DNA from: Rhodospirillales bacterium
Lineage (GTDB): Bacteria > Pseudomonadota > Alphaproteobacteria > Kiloniellales > JAKSDN01
Direction: 5' to 3'
DNA: 43,724 bases
Assembly: GCA_029859805.1 (NCBI GenBank)
Contig: JAOUCL010000008.1
Location: forward strand, 1-43,724
Within the stretch, counting starts at the first letter, position 1; each line of letters begins with the position of its first letter. Below, one piece after another: positions 18,253-27,438 of the stretch. The translations under genes and the position numbers were made by a program. The notes beneath the pieces were generated by a model. That model did not search any database, was not told the origin of the DNA, and saw nothing but the letters and a program-made list of their open reading frames with translations.

Positions 18253-18627
18253 ATGGCAAAGCTCGAAATCACGGCGGGCGAGGTCTCGCTGCGGGTCGAG
18301 GTCTTCGATACGCTGACCGGGCGCGCGGTCCTGGCGGCGGCGCCCTTCGAGTCGCGGGCCAACACCTGGGGCGAGGAGGTCTACTTCTCGACCCCGGTCC
18401 GGGTCGCGCGGGAGGCCGACGCCCGGGCCCTGGTCGAGGCCGGCGAGATGGCCTTCTGGGTCGAGGGCGACGCGATCGCGATCGGCTTCGGCCCGACGCC
18501 GATCTCGACCGGCGACGAGATCCGCTTGGCGGCGCCGACCAACATCTGGGGCTGCACGGCCGACGACGTCCGGCGGCTCGAGGCCGTGCGCGACGGCGAC
18601 CCGGTCGCGGTCAAAACCGTCGATTGA
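18253..18627 (+). CDS. Small cyclophilin-like fold protein (TM1367-like)
   Basis: LTGRAVLAAAPFESRANTWGEEVYFSTPV...FWVEGDAIAIGFGPTPIS. Confidence 0.7.
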   Translation: MAKLEITAGEVSLRVEVFDTLTGRAVLAAAPFESRANTWGEEVYFSTPVRVAREADARALVEAGEMAFWVEGDAIAIGFGPTPISTGDEIRLAAPTNIWGCTADDVRRLEAVRDGDPVAVKTVD

Positions 18628-18665
18628 ACAGGTCGCCGCGGCCCGGTCATCCCGGGGACGCGGCT

Positions 18666-19280
18666 TCAGAACCGGTAGCGGAGGCTCATGCGCAGGTCGT
18701 GGACGCTCAGCCGGTCGGCCGAGAAGGTCTGGCCGCCGAGATCGAGCTCGAACAGCGGGTTGTCGCCGGCCATGGCCCGGTACTCCAGCGCCAGGCTGGT
18801 GCGGGGCGCCATCCGGTAGCGCATGCCGAGGAACACCCGACTGCTCCCGCTGCGCTTCTCCTTGCCGAGCTTGAGATTGCCGCTGTCCAGGTCCATCGAG
18901 AGCTTGAGCTTGCCCATGCCGAGGCCGGCGTAGGCGCGGAAGCCGCCCCGGCCGTCGCCGGCGCGGCGGAGGCCGCCGAGGCTGCCGAGATCAATCGAAT
19001 CGACCTCGATCCTCTGCGACTCGGCCTCGAGCTCGGCGCGCTGCCACGGCGGCACGGTCTCCGCCATGGCGGCGCCCGCGTCGCTCGGGCTCTTGAGGTG
19101 GATCTGGACGCCCGGCCGCGGTGCACTGGTGGCCTTTGGGCGGTCCACGGCCTGACTCACGGCCGCGGCCTCCAACGCGGCGGCCTCCGGTCCTTCCTCC
19201 GCGGCGGCGTGGCCGAAGTGCCCCATGGCCACCATCGCCATGCCGCCGGCGATCGCCAATCTGTGCGCTGTCATCTCCAA
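18666..19280 (-). CDS. Beta-barrel outer-membrane-like protein (paralog 2)
   Basis: Signal peptide; AYAGLGMGKLKLSMDLDSGNLKLGKEKRS...LALEYRAMAGDNPLFELDLGG...MSLRYRF aligns with paralog 1. Confidence 0.72.
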   Translation of the reverse strand: MEMTAHRLAIAGGMAMVAMGHFGHAAAEEGPEAAALEAAAVSQAVDRPKATSAPRPGVQIHLKSPSDAGAAMAETVPPWQRAELEAESQRIEVDSIDLGSLGGLRRAGDGRGGFRAYAGLGMGKLKLSMDLDSGNLKLGKEKRSGSSRVFLGMRYRMAPRTSLALEYRAMAGDNPLFELDLGGQTFSADRLSVHDLRMSLRYRF

Positions 19281-19345
19281 CCTCCCGATTCGGGTCGGTG
19301 TCGTCAGCGCCCCCCAACAACAATTAAATTACTATAAAAGTATAC

Positions 19346-19359
19346 TATTTACGTAAATA
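19346..19359. promoter_or_regulatory. Perfect palindrome TATTTACGTAAATA in an AT-rich upstream region
   Basis: 14-nt self-complementary sequence, upstream of the minus-strand gene ending at 19280. Confidence 0.4.
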
Positions 19360-19549
19360 AGATTCAATTTGCAAAATTTTAGGCAATTTCAAGGCAATTG
19401 CAGAAATGTTAGGAATATTTGGACAGGATAAATCCCGCCGGTTAGCCAAAATCGCGCCGTGATTTCTTGTTGATGCCGGATAAAATGCTTGCGGCGGTCG
19501 TGTTCAAGGCACCGCTTCTGGGAAATTGCGTGACCCCGGCGGGACCGCC

Positions 19550-20638
19550 TCAGCCCTCGGCGAGGCCCTCGAGGGCCTGGCGCTGGGTCTCGAGCGCGCG
19601 CTCCCAGACCATCTCCTTCCAGGCGTCCTCGTCCGGGAAGAAGGCGGCGCGGATCTGCTCTTTGATGGCGCGGCCCTGGGCCGAGTCCGGCCGGCCGTGG
19701 GCGTGCAGCCAGTTGTCGGCCCGGAGCGCCAGGCGCACCTCGGGCGAGGGAATCGTGCCGTACTCCAGCGCCACGGCGGTCAGCGCGGTCGGCCCCGGCA
19801 GGGCGTCTTCCATGCCCATCACGTTGAAGCCGAAGATCTCGACCGAGGCCGAATCGCCCAGCGCCGGCGAGGTCACGTCGTCGCCGAACCATCGCCGCGC
19901 GCGGGCGAGGCCCTCGGAGCCCGGCTCGTGGATGCAGATCCGCTCGCCATGGCCGTGGGGCCCGAGCCCCGTGTGGTAGTCGATCACCGCGACCTGCCGG
20001 GCGGCGGCGAGCCGGTCCCGGAAGACCCGTTTCAACAGACGGTGCGACCAGGTCGGGCGGCTGCCGCCGTAGAAAATGCCTTGCGGATGGCTGTACTGGC
20101 CGCCGGAAATCGCCTTCTGGAGGGCGCGCGGCCCCTTGGCCCCGGCGTAGGCGTCGAGAATGGCGCCTGTCTCGGCGACCACCGCGTCGTTCCATTCGGG
20201 CGGGCAGATGGCCTCCTTGAGCGCTTCGTAGCCCTCGTTGACCGGATAGGGCGCGCCGTGGTCGACGAAGTTGCGGTTGAGGTCGACGTTGTCCTCGGTG
20301 ACCCGGCGCAGCCAGGCGAAGCCGTAGGGATTGATCGCGTGGATCTGCAGCAGTGCGATGCCGTCCGGCAGGTCCCTGTGCAGGCCGGCCTCCAGCCAGC
20401 CGCACTGGACGCCCGAACCGCAGAAGCCCTCGACGCCGTGGGTCGCCGAGACCGTCACCAGGACCCGCTCCGCCTCGGCCGCGCCCAGCCAGGCGACATC
20501 GGCGAACAGCGCCTCGCCGCCGGGACCGCGGGTCGGGTTCTCGTGGCTCTCGACCGCCGCCCCGGCCCGCCGGCTGGCCTCCAGGAAGCGGCCGCGCGCC
20601 TCGGCATAGTCGTTCGAAAAGTGCCGGCTCGCCGTCAT
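19550..20638 (-). CDS. DUF2817 / M14-like zinc carboxypeptidase family protein
   Basis: VTVSATHGVEGFCGSGVQ, IHAINPYGFAWLRRVTEDNVDLNRNF, VIDYHTGLGPHGHGE. Confidence 0.9.
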   Translation of the reverse strand: MTASRHFSNDYAEARGRFLEASRRAGAAVESHENPTRGPGGEALFADVAWLGAAEAERVLVTVSATHGVEGFCGSGVQCGWLEAGLHRDLPDGIALLQIHAINPYGFAWLRRVTEDNVDLNRNFVDHGAPYPVNEGYEALKEAICPPEWNDAVVAETGAILDAYAGAKGPRALQKAISGGQYSHPQGIFYGGSRPTWSHRLLKRVFRDRLAAARQVAVIDYHTGLGPHGHGERICIHEPGSEGLARARRWFGDDVTSPALGDSASVEIFGFNVMGMEDALPGPTALTAVALEYGTIPSPEVRLALRADNWLHAHGRPDSAQGRAIKEQIRAAFFPDEDAWKEMVWERALETQRQALEGLAEG

Positions 20639-20747
20639 GTCGCTCTCGCGTGGTGGTGCCCCGGCGCCTTTGGCCTCGTGAAATCGTGACTGCCGGGCGC
20701 GGACAATCCCCTTGGGCTGCGGAGACCGCCGCGTCATACTTAGAGGC

Positions 20748-21302
20748 ATGAGCGCGTTCCGGGCAACAGTCTTGGCTCTTGCCGTCCTCCTCGCCGGCGG
20801 GCGGGCCCTGGCCGACCAGCGCGACGCGCGGCTTCCGGACCTCTTCGCGCAGTTGCTGGGGGCCTCCGACATCGGGACCGCGCAGGCCGTCGAGGCGCGG
20901 ATCTGGAGCCTCTGGTACGAGCACGACGACAACGCCATCGTGCTGCTCATGCACCAGGCGCGCGCCGCCATGGCCCGGCAGGACCACGGCTCCGCGCTGC
21001 GCTCGCTCGATCAGGTGGTCAAGATCGCGCCGGACTTCGCCGAGGGCTGGAACGCGCGGGCGACGCTCTATTACCTGATGGGCCGGCACGCGGATTCGCT
21101 GGCCGACATCGAGCGGACCCTCGCGCTCGAGCCGCGCCACTTCGGCGCGCTGTCGGGCCGCGGCCTGGTCTATTTGGCGCTCGAGAAATGGGAGCTGGCG
21201 CTCGGGTCCTTCGAGGCGGCGCTCGCGGTCAATCCGCAGATGCCCGGCGCGCGCCTCAACGCCGAGGCGATTCGCAAGACGCTCCGCGACCGCGAGATCT
21301 AG
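20748..21302 (+). CDS. TPR repeat protein with signal peptide
   Basis: ALRSLDQVVKIAPDFAEGWNARATLYYLMGRHADSLADIERTLALEPRHFGALSGRGLVYLALEKWELALGSFEAALAVNP. Confidence 0.92.
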   Translation: MSAFRATVLALAVLLAGGRALADQRDARLPDLFAQLLGASDIGTAQAVEARIWSLWYEHDDNAIVLLMHQARAAMARQDHGSALRSLDQVVKIAPDFAEGWNARATLYYLMGRHADSLADIERTLALEPRHFGALSGRGLVYLALEKWELALGSFEAALAVNPQMPGARLNAEAIRKTLRDREI

Positions 21303-21472
21303 GTCGCCTGCAACCGGGATCGCGCCGGGATCGCGCCAACGCGTGGCGTAACCCTTCGTTAGCCAATTTGAGATATCGACGTGTGTCTGACCGGGCCGTC
21401 GTGAGCGCCTGCCTGCGCCGCAGCCGGCCGCGCGGTGGCGACGGTTCGCACAACAGCTGCCTTCGAGGTGAG

Positions 21473-22624
21473 ATGACCGATACCACGACCTTTGCTGTCG
21501 ACTCGGCGCTCGAGGCCGACGAGAAGCTCTCCAAGCGCCTGCTCGCTCCGCCGGAGATCGACCTGGCGAAACACTTGCGGGCGGCGACCAAGGCCGGAGC
21601 GCACACCTCGGCCGTCGTCTCGGAGATATGGCGGCTGGGGCGCGGCCCGGGAAAGCTGTCGCATCACGAATACTTCTACTACCGGCTCTATGACGGCGCG
21701 CTCAGCTTCGCCGACAAGCTGAAATTCATCGGCAAGAAGGCGCAGGAACGCATGCACCTCGCCTGCAACGACACCACGTGGTTTTCCCTGGTCCACGACA
21801 AGGTGCAGTTCCAGGCCACCATGCAGGGCCTGGGCCTGCCGACCCCGCGCCTCCTGGCGGTATACCATCCGTTTCGAAGCTCCGGGCAGGCGCGGCCCTT
21901 GCGGAGCGGGAGCGAACTGGAAGGTTTTCTCCGGGACGCCGCCGTCTATCCCTTCTTCGCCAAACCGGTCGACGGGATGTTCAGCCTCGGATGCTGGAGC
22001 ATCGAGGCGCTGTCCGCCGAGGACGACACGCTCGTCTCCTCCGACGGCAGCCGGGTCGGCGTGGCCGAGTTCTGCCGCTACGTCGAGGGCCGTGGGTCGA
22101 GCGGCTACCTCTTCCAGGAACGGCTTCGCCCGCACCGGACGCTGTCCGAGGCCTGGGGCGACCGGCTTACGACGATCAGGGTCTTTACTTTCATTTCGGA
22201 GCGCGGCCCGGAAATCTTCCGGGGCGTCTGCAAGATCTGCGCGAACGGCAATATCGCCGACAACTACTGGCGCGCCGGCAACATCCTCGGCGCCATCGAC
22301 CTCGAGCGCGGGACGATCCTGCGCGCGGTCTCGGGCACGGGCGACGATCAGGCCGAGCGCCCGAAGCATCCGGATACCGGCGGGCCGATCGTCGGCCTGC
22401 AGCTGCCCGACTGGCAGGCCACGCTGGACCTCTGCCTGGCCGCGGCCGCCTCGCTGCCGGCCATCAGGACCCAGTCCTGGGACATCGCGCTGACCAGCGA
22501 GGGCCCCGTCCTGGTCGAGGCCAACTTCGGCGGCGACCTCAATCTGCCGCAGATCGCCTTCGGCGCCGGCTGCCTCGACGACCGCTTCCGCGACCACCTG
22601 CTCGCCTGCGGCTACAAGTTTTGA
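21473..22624 (+). CDS. Sugar-transfer associated ATP-grasp family protein
   Basis: YRLYDGALSFADKLKFIGKKAQERMHLACND, YPFFAKPVDGMFSLGCWSI, YLFQERLRPH, TIRVFTFI, WDIALTSEGPVLVEANFGGDL. Confidence 0.8.
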   Translation: MTDTTTFAVDSALEADEKLSKRLLAPPEIDLAKHLRAATKAGAHTSAVVSEIWRLGRGPGKLSHHEYFYYRLYDGALSFADKLKFIGKKAQERMHLACNDTTWFSLVHDKVQFQATMQGLGLPTPRLLAVYHPFRSSGQARPLRSGSELEGFLRDAAVYPFFAKPVDGMFSLGCWSIEALSAEDDTLVSSDGSRVGVAEFCRYVEGRGSSGYLFQERLRPHRTLSEAWGDRLTTIRVFTFISERGPEIFRGVCKICANGNIADNYWRAGNILGAIDLERGTILRAVSGTGDDQAERPKHPDTGGPIVGLQLPDWQATLDLCLAAAASLPAIRTQSWDIALTSEGPVLVEANFGGDLNLPQIAFGAGCLDDRFRDHLLACGYKF

Positions 22625-22695
22625 GCCGGAGCTTCGGGCGCCGGCCAGCGACCCGAATTCAGAGGCCCCCGCCAACGGCGGTCATCGCGCGCCAG

Positions 22696-23727
22696 TTACG
22701 CATGGCCACCATAGTCCGGATCCGTGACGATCACTCGCATTCCCGGATCCATCCCGCGAGAGGTTCGAGGCGCTGCGTCGGTGCCCTGCCCGAACTTGAT
22801 GATCTTCACAGGAACGGTGACGTCTGACGCGATTGACGATGCGGTAATCCTCTTGAATGTGCTCACCAGGGATGTCCCGGGGGCATCCTCCAGGAAATAC
22901 AGACCGCGGTCCCTATCGTAATCGCGCATGTGTTTCTCCAGAAAGGGCAGGGCGTTTTCGGTGGAGATGAAATAGTATTTGCTCTTGGGTTTCCGTCCGA
23001 AGAAGGACCGGTCGACGTCCACCAACAAGATACCATCCGTCCGAGGCAGGATGATGGGCATCCCCTCACCCCAGAGGATCGCACTGTGGAGAGCTTCGTC
23101 ACCGACCCCGGTGACCAGGGAAATGCGCATGACGAAAGCGTCCGCGCCATGTGCCGCCTGGATCGCGTCCCGGTGAAAATTATGGCGCCAAATCGACGTC
23201 AGCCACGCCTCGTCCAGGATAGGAAGGGATGGAACGCCTTCGGCCTCATGCTTCTTGTAATGGTCAAACAGCGCGTCGACGGCGCGCTGATTGTGTTCTC
23301 GCCAGCTTGAAACAAGCAGCGGCGCGTGAGGCACTGTCATCAAGCCGTTGCGGCCGTCGTCGAATTCCTGCCGGTCGAAGATAGTCAATCCGAATCTGGC
23401 GGCGAAATCCGCCAATACAGGCATGGCTTCATAGGCAAAGAACGACGGTCGGCAGTAGTTCAAGTTGCCGTGCCAACCGGTATAGCGGTAGGGCGGAGGC
23501 AGGGGAGCCCGCACCTCATCGTCGCCGCCCGGCGGCTTGTGACCGGCTTCCTGCGTCAGCGCAAAGGAGACATCCGTGTCCTCGTTCTCGTACCAATACT
23601 CTACGCTGCCGTCATCGATGGGTCGTCTGGTGAATTGCGGGAACTGATCGGCCCATCCGCGCACTTCGCCGTCCGGCAGATCGCCGGTTGCAGGTGCGGC
23701 CAGGCAATAGTGAATGTCAAAACTCAC
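22696..23727 (-). CDS. Hypothetical protein
   Basis: Long ORF, MSFDIHYCLAAPATGDLPDG...; composition visibly less GC-rich than neighbours. Confidence 0.75.
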   Translation of the reverse strand: MSFDIHYCLAAPATGDLPDGEVRGWADQFPQFTRRPIDDGSVEYWYENEDTDVSFALTQEAGHKPPGGDDEVRAPLPPPYRYTGWHGNLNYCRPSFFAYEAMPVLADFAARFGLTIFDRQEFDDGRNGLMTVPHAPLLVSSWREHNQRAVDALFDHYKKHEAEGVPSLPILDEAWLTSIWRHNFHRDAIQAAHGADAFVMRISLVTGVGDEALHSAILWGEGMPIILPRTDGILLVDVDRSFFGRKPKSKYYFISTENALPFLEKHMRDYDRDRGLYFLEDAPGTSLVSTFKRITASSIASDVTVPVKIIKFGQGTDAAPRTSRGMDPGMRVIVTDPDYGGHA

Positions 23728-23948
23728 CCGACTTTCCTAATCCACACGCGGGAGCATCAATCGCTCGCCCTCGGCCTGCAAGTCGCTACGAAATGACAGT
23801 AGACCACAAAGAGCAGGGTACTTTGAAAGGTGAATTAACGCCGTTCTTCTCTGCTTCCGCGCATGCCTGCCATGCCGCGGCGGGGCTGGGCCGGCGGCGC
23901 GGGGCGGTGTAAGGTCGCGGCCGAATTTGCCGGCAAGGGGGCAAGGCC

Positions 23949-24890
23949 ATGAGCGCGGGGAGCGCGGGGAGCGCGGGCCAGGGCGACCGCGCCCGGACCA
24001 CGGCCGGCGTATTCTACGCGCTGGCCGCCTTCCTGTTCTGGGGCGGCATCCCGGTCTACTTCAAGGCGGTCGGCCACGTGCCGGCGGCCGAGATCCTGGC
24101 CCACCGGGTCGTCTGGTCGGTGGTCCTGCTCGCCGGCCTGGTCACCCTGACGCGCCACTGGCCGGTGATCCGAACGGCGCTCGGCGACCGGCGCACGCGG
24201 CTGCTCCTCGTGCTCTCCACGCTGATCGTCTCGGTCAACTGGCTGGTCTTCATCTGGGCGATCGCCTCCGGGCGCGTGCTCGAGACCAGCCTGGGCTACT
24301 ACATCAACCCCCTGGTCAACGTGGTCCTGGGCATGGTCGTGCTGCGCGAGCGCATCGGCCCCTGGCGCGGCTTCGCCGTCGGGCTCGCGACCGTCGGCGT
24401 GCTCAACCTGGCGGTCCGGGCCGAGGGCCTGCCCTGGGTGTCGCTGACCCTGGCGCTGACCTTCGGGCTCTACGGCCTGATCCGCAAGACGGTCCGGATC
24501 GAGGCGGTCGACGGCCTGTTCGTCGAGACCGCGCTGCTGCTGCCCTTGGCGCTGGCCTATCTGGGCTGGCTGGCCTTCGCCGGCAGCGGCGCCTTCGGCG
24601 CCGTCGGCCTGGAGACCGACCTGCTGCTGTTCCTGGCCGGGGCGGTCACGGCTCTGCCGCTAATCTGGTTCACCGCGGCGGCCCGCCGGCTCGACTATTC
24701 GACCGTCGGCTTCTTCCAGTACATCGCACCGTCGTGCCAGTTCCTGCTGGCGGTCCTCGTCTACGGCGAGTCCTTCACCGGGGCGCACCTGATCACCTTC
24801 CTGTGCATCTGGAGCGCGCTCGCCATCGTCACCGCGCGCTCGGCCCTCGAGGCGCGCCGCCGCCGGGCGGTGGCCCGGGCCGCCGGCTGA
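23949..24890 (+). CDS. rarD: EamA family transporter RarD
   Basis: GVFYALAAFLFWGGIPVYFKAVGHVPAAEILAHRVVWSV, LGYYINPLVNVVLGM, FFQYIAPSCQFLLAV. Confidence 0.94.
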   Translation: MSAGSAGSAGQGDRARTTAGVFYALAAFLFWGGIPVYFKAVGHVPAAEILAHRVVWSVVLLAGLVTLTRHWPVIRTALGDRRTRLLLVLSTLIVSVNWLVFIWAIASGRVLETSLGYYINPLVNVVLGMVVLRERIGPWRGFAVGLATVGVLNLAVRAEGLPWVSLTLALTFGLYGLIRKTVRIEAVDGLFVETALLLPLALAYLGWLAFAGSGAFGAVGLETDLLLFLAGAVTALPLIWFTAAARRLDYSTVGFFQYIAPSCQFLLAVLVYGESFTGAHLITFLCIWSALAIVTARSALEARRRRAVARAAG

Positions 24891-24923
24891 TCGCGGAAAT
24901 CGAAGACTTGGAGACCGCGCCGC

Positions 24924-25028
24924 CCTTCGAGACGGCCCTTCGGGCCTCCTCAGGACGAGGGTATATGTTTGAAACCGCCACCCACCTCATGGTGATGAGG
25001 CCGCCGCTGGCGGCCGTCTCGAACCATG
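24924..25028. repeat. Inverted pair of REP-like palindromic units
   Basis: CCTTCGAGACGGCCCTTCGGGCCTCCTCAGGACGAGG (24924-24960) and opposing CCTCATGGTGATGAGGCCGCCGCTGGCGGCCGTCTCGAACCATG (24985-25028) between convergent rarD and pyk. Confidence 0.75.
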
Positions 25029-25059
25029 CCGGCCGGGTCGCCGCCGCCTGGGCCCTCCA

Positions 25060-26478
25060 TTAGTCCTCGACCCAGGCGATGCGCAGCAGGTTCGTGGTGC
25101 CGGGCGTGCCGAAGGGGACACCGGCGGTCACCACGATCTTCTCGCCCGTGCTCGCGAAGCCTTCCTGGGCCGCGAGGCGCTGGGCCTTGTCGACCATCTC
25201 CTGGGGGCTGCGCACGTCGGCGGTGTGGACGCAGTGGGCGCCCCACAGGAGCGCCAGGCGCCGCGCCGTCTCCATCTTCGGGGTCAGCACCAGGATCGGC
25301 ACGTCGGGCCGCTCGCGCGCGGCGCGGATCGCGGTCGAACCCGACATGGTGAAGCTGACGATGGCCGCGGCGCCGATCGTGGCGGCGACCTGCGCGGCGG
25401 CCGCGGTGATCGCGTCGGCGGCGGTCGCCTCGGGCTCCGGGTGGAGCGCGTGGAGCAGGCGCCGGTAGGAATGGTCCTGCTCGGTGCTGGCGGCGATCCG
25501 GTCCATCATGGCGACGGATTCGACCGGGTAGTCGCCGGCCGCGCTCTCGGCCGAGAGCATGACCGCGTCGGCGCCGTCGTAGACCGCCGTGGCGACGTCC
25601 GAGGCCTCGGCCCGGGTCGGCGTCGGCGCGTGGACCATCGAGTCCAGCATCTGGGTTGCCACGACCACCGGCTTGCCGGCCAGGCGGCAGGACCGGATGA
25701 TGTCCTTCTGGCGGCCCGGCACTTCCTCGGCCGGCATCTCGACGCCCAGGTCGCCGCGCGCCACCATGACCGCGTCGCTGAGCTCGACCAGCTCGGTCAG
25801 GCGCTCGAGCGCCGCCGGCTTCTCGATCTTGCTCATCACCGCCGCGCGCCCGGCGATCAGGCGGCGGGCCTCGGCCAGGTCCTCGGGGCGCTGGACGAAG
25901 GAGAGCGCGACCCAGTCGACCCCGAGGTCGAGCCCGTAACGCAGGTCCGCGCGGTCCTTCTTGGTGAGCGGCGAGAGCGGCAGCACGGCGCCCGGCACGT
26001 TGACGCCCTTGTGGTCCCGCAAGGGGCCGCCGGCCAGCACCAGGGCCTCGGCGTAGTCCTTGCCGCAGGCCTCGACCTGCAGGCGCAGCTTGCCGTCGTC
26101 GAGCAGCAGCAGGGTGCCGGGCTTGAGAGCGGCGAAGACCTCGGGGTGGGGCAGCGGTGCGCGCACCCGGTCGCCGGCCATCTCGTCCAGGTCGAAGCGG
26201 TAGCGCTTTCCGGCCACGAGCTCGGTCTCGCCGCCCGCGATCTCGCCGACGCGCAGCTTGGGCCCCTGCAGGTCGAGCAGCACGCCGATCGGCCGGCCGG
26301 CCTCCAGCTCGAGCGCGCGGATGATCTCGAGGCGCTTGCGGTGGTCCTCGTGACTGCCGTGGGAGAAGTTGAGCCGGAACACGTCGGCCCCGGCCTCGAA
26401 CAGCGCCTTGATGGTGGCGGCGTCCGAGGAGGCCGGCCCCAGGGTCGCGATGATCTTGGCTTTGCGGCGGCGTCGCAT
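25060..26478 (-). CDS. pyk: Pyruvate kinase
   Basis: RRKAKIIATLGPASSDAATIKALFEAGADVFRLNFSHG, VMVARGDLGVEMPAEEVPGRQKDIIRSCR, ATQMLDSMVHAPTPTRAEASDVATAVYDGADAVMLSAESAAGDYPVESV. Confidence 0.97.
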   Translation of the reverse strand: MRRRRKAKIIATLGPASSDAATIKALFEAGADVFRLNFSHGSHEDHRKRLEIIRALELEAGRPIGVLLDLQGPKLRVGEIAGGETELVAGKRYRFDLDEMAGDRVRAPLPHPEVFAALKPGTLLLLDDGKLRLQVEACGKDYAEALVLAGGPLRDHKGVNVPGAVLPLSPLTKKDRADLRYGLDLGVDWVALSFVQRPEDLAEARRLIAGRAAVMSKIEKPAALERLTELVELSDAVMVARGDLGVEMPAEEVPGRQKDIIRSCRLAGKPVVVATQMLDSMVHAPTPTRAEASDVATAVYDGADAVMLSAESAAGDYPVESVAMMDRIAASTEQDHSYRRLLHALHPEPEATAADAITAAAAQVAATIGAAAIVSFTMSGSTAIRAARERPDVPILVLTPKMETARRLALLWGAHCVHTADVRSPQEMVDKAQRLAAQEGFASTGEKIVVTAGVPFGTPGTTNLLRIAWVED

Positions 26479-26580
26479 GGGGGAGAGCTTACAGGCCCTG
26501 GCCGCGAGGTCCACGGCAAATCGGCGGGGGTGGCGGGTGCAGGCGGAATCCGTGGCGGTCAGGGGCTTGGGCGCGAAAAA

Positions 26581-26623
26581 AGCAAACGAGCCCATGCACA
26601 GTAAAACGTCGTGTTGTTTCAAG
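26581..26623 (-). repeat. Dispersed repeat H, copy 2
   Basis: Reverse complement CTTGAAACAACACGACGTTTTACTGTGCATGGGCTCGTTTGCT; see copy 1 at 6226. Confidence 0.75.
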
Positions 26624-26764
26624 GAGTTATAGGTCGTTCGCGGTCGAGTGGCGCGGCATAAGTCATTGAAAACAAATAGATCTTACCATAAGGACGTAGA
26701 GGTTCGAGCGGATCATGGCGGCAGTGGCGCCGCGCAAGCCGCACGAACCGATGAACCAACTTTT

Positions 26765-26862
26765 GAACCACGAAGACACCAAGACACGAAGGTCAGTTCT
26801 CGCGCGCGCAGCGCGCAAACAAACCGTTCTTTGTGTCTTCGTGCCTTGGTGTCTTCGTGTTG
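26765..26862. repeat. Inverted CACGAAGACACCAAG-type repeat
   Basis: GAACCACGAAGACACCAAGACACGAAGG (26765-26792) opposed by TTCTTTGTGTCTTCGTGCCTTGGTGTCTTCGTGTTG (26827-26862). Confidence 0.75.
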
Positions 26863-26961
26863 AAGTGGGTGTTTTAGTTCTCTGTGCCTATGTGGTGAAC
26901 CTTGTTGTTTCCCGCCGGGCCGCCACCGCGGTGAAATGGGCCCTCGTCGGCGGCTCTGGGA

Positions 26962-27438
26962 TCAGCCCGCCATGGCCTCGTCGGCCGACTCCGTTATCTC
27001 GTGGTCCATCTCGAAAGTCTTGGACCTCACCTTGCACATGTCCAGACGCGCGGGCGTGAACCCCGCCGCGACCGTGACCTTGGCGATCGGCACCTTGCCG
27101 CCGGCCTTGCCGCCGACGGCGTGCATCGGCACGTCGACCGAGCCCGTGGCGCCCTCGACGAGGACCTTGGGAGTCACCTGAAACAGCTCCTCGGATCTTC
27201 CGGATTTGAGCTTTGCATAGCTGGTTTCGCCGTCCGAGACCTCGGTGACCTTGACCTCCAGATCGTGGAACTCGATGAACGGACCACTCGTTTGCGAGTG
27301 GGCGATGTTCTTGACCTTCAGGTGAAGCGTGAAGTCCTCGGGCGGGCTTGCCGCGAAACCGGCGGCAGGCTCCACCGAATAGGTGACGTCCAGACACTCG
27401 CCCAACATCCCGCAGATATCCTGAGCGCTGATCGGCAT
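26962..27438 (-). CDS. Hypothetical protein
   Basis: MPISAQDICGMLGECLDVTYSVEPAAGFAASPPEDFTLHLKVKNIAHSQTSG... Confidence 0.7.
   Translation of the reverse strand: MPISAQDICGMLGECLDVTYSVEPAAGFAASPPEDFTLHLKVKNIAHSQTSGPFIEFHDLEVKVTEVSDGETSYAKLKSGRSEELFQVTPKVLVEGATGSVDVPMHAVGGKAGGKVPIAKVTVAAGFTPARLDMCKVRSKTFEMDHEITESADEAMAG

Noticed and set aside
25225-26604. 459-aa plus-strand ORF
   Set aside because: Antisense shadow of pyk.
26479-26622. N-terminal extension of pyruvate kinase (MKQHDVLLCMGSFAFF...)
   Set aside because: The extension is encoded by dispersed repeat H; the conserved protein starts at MRRRRKAKIIATLGP (26478).
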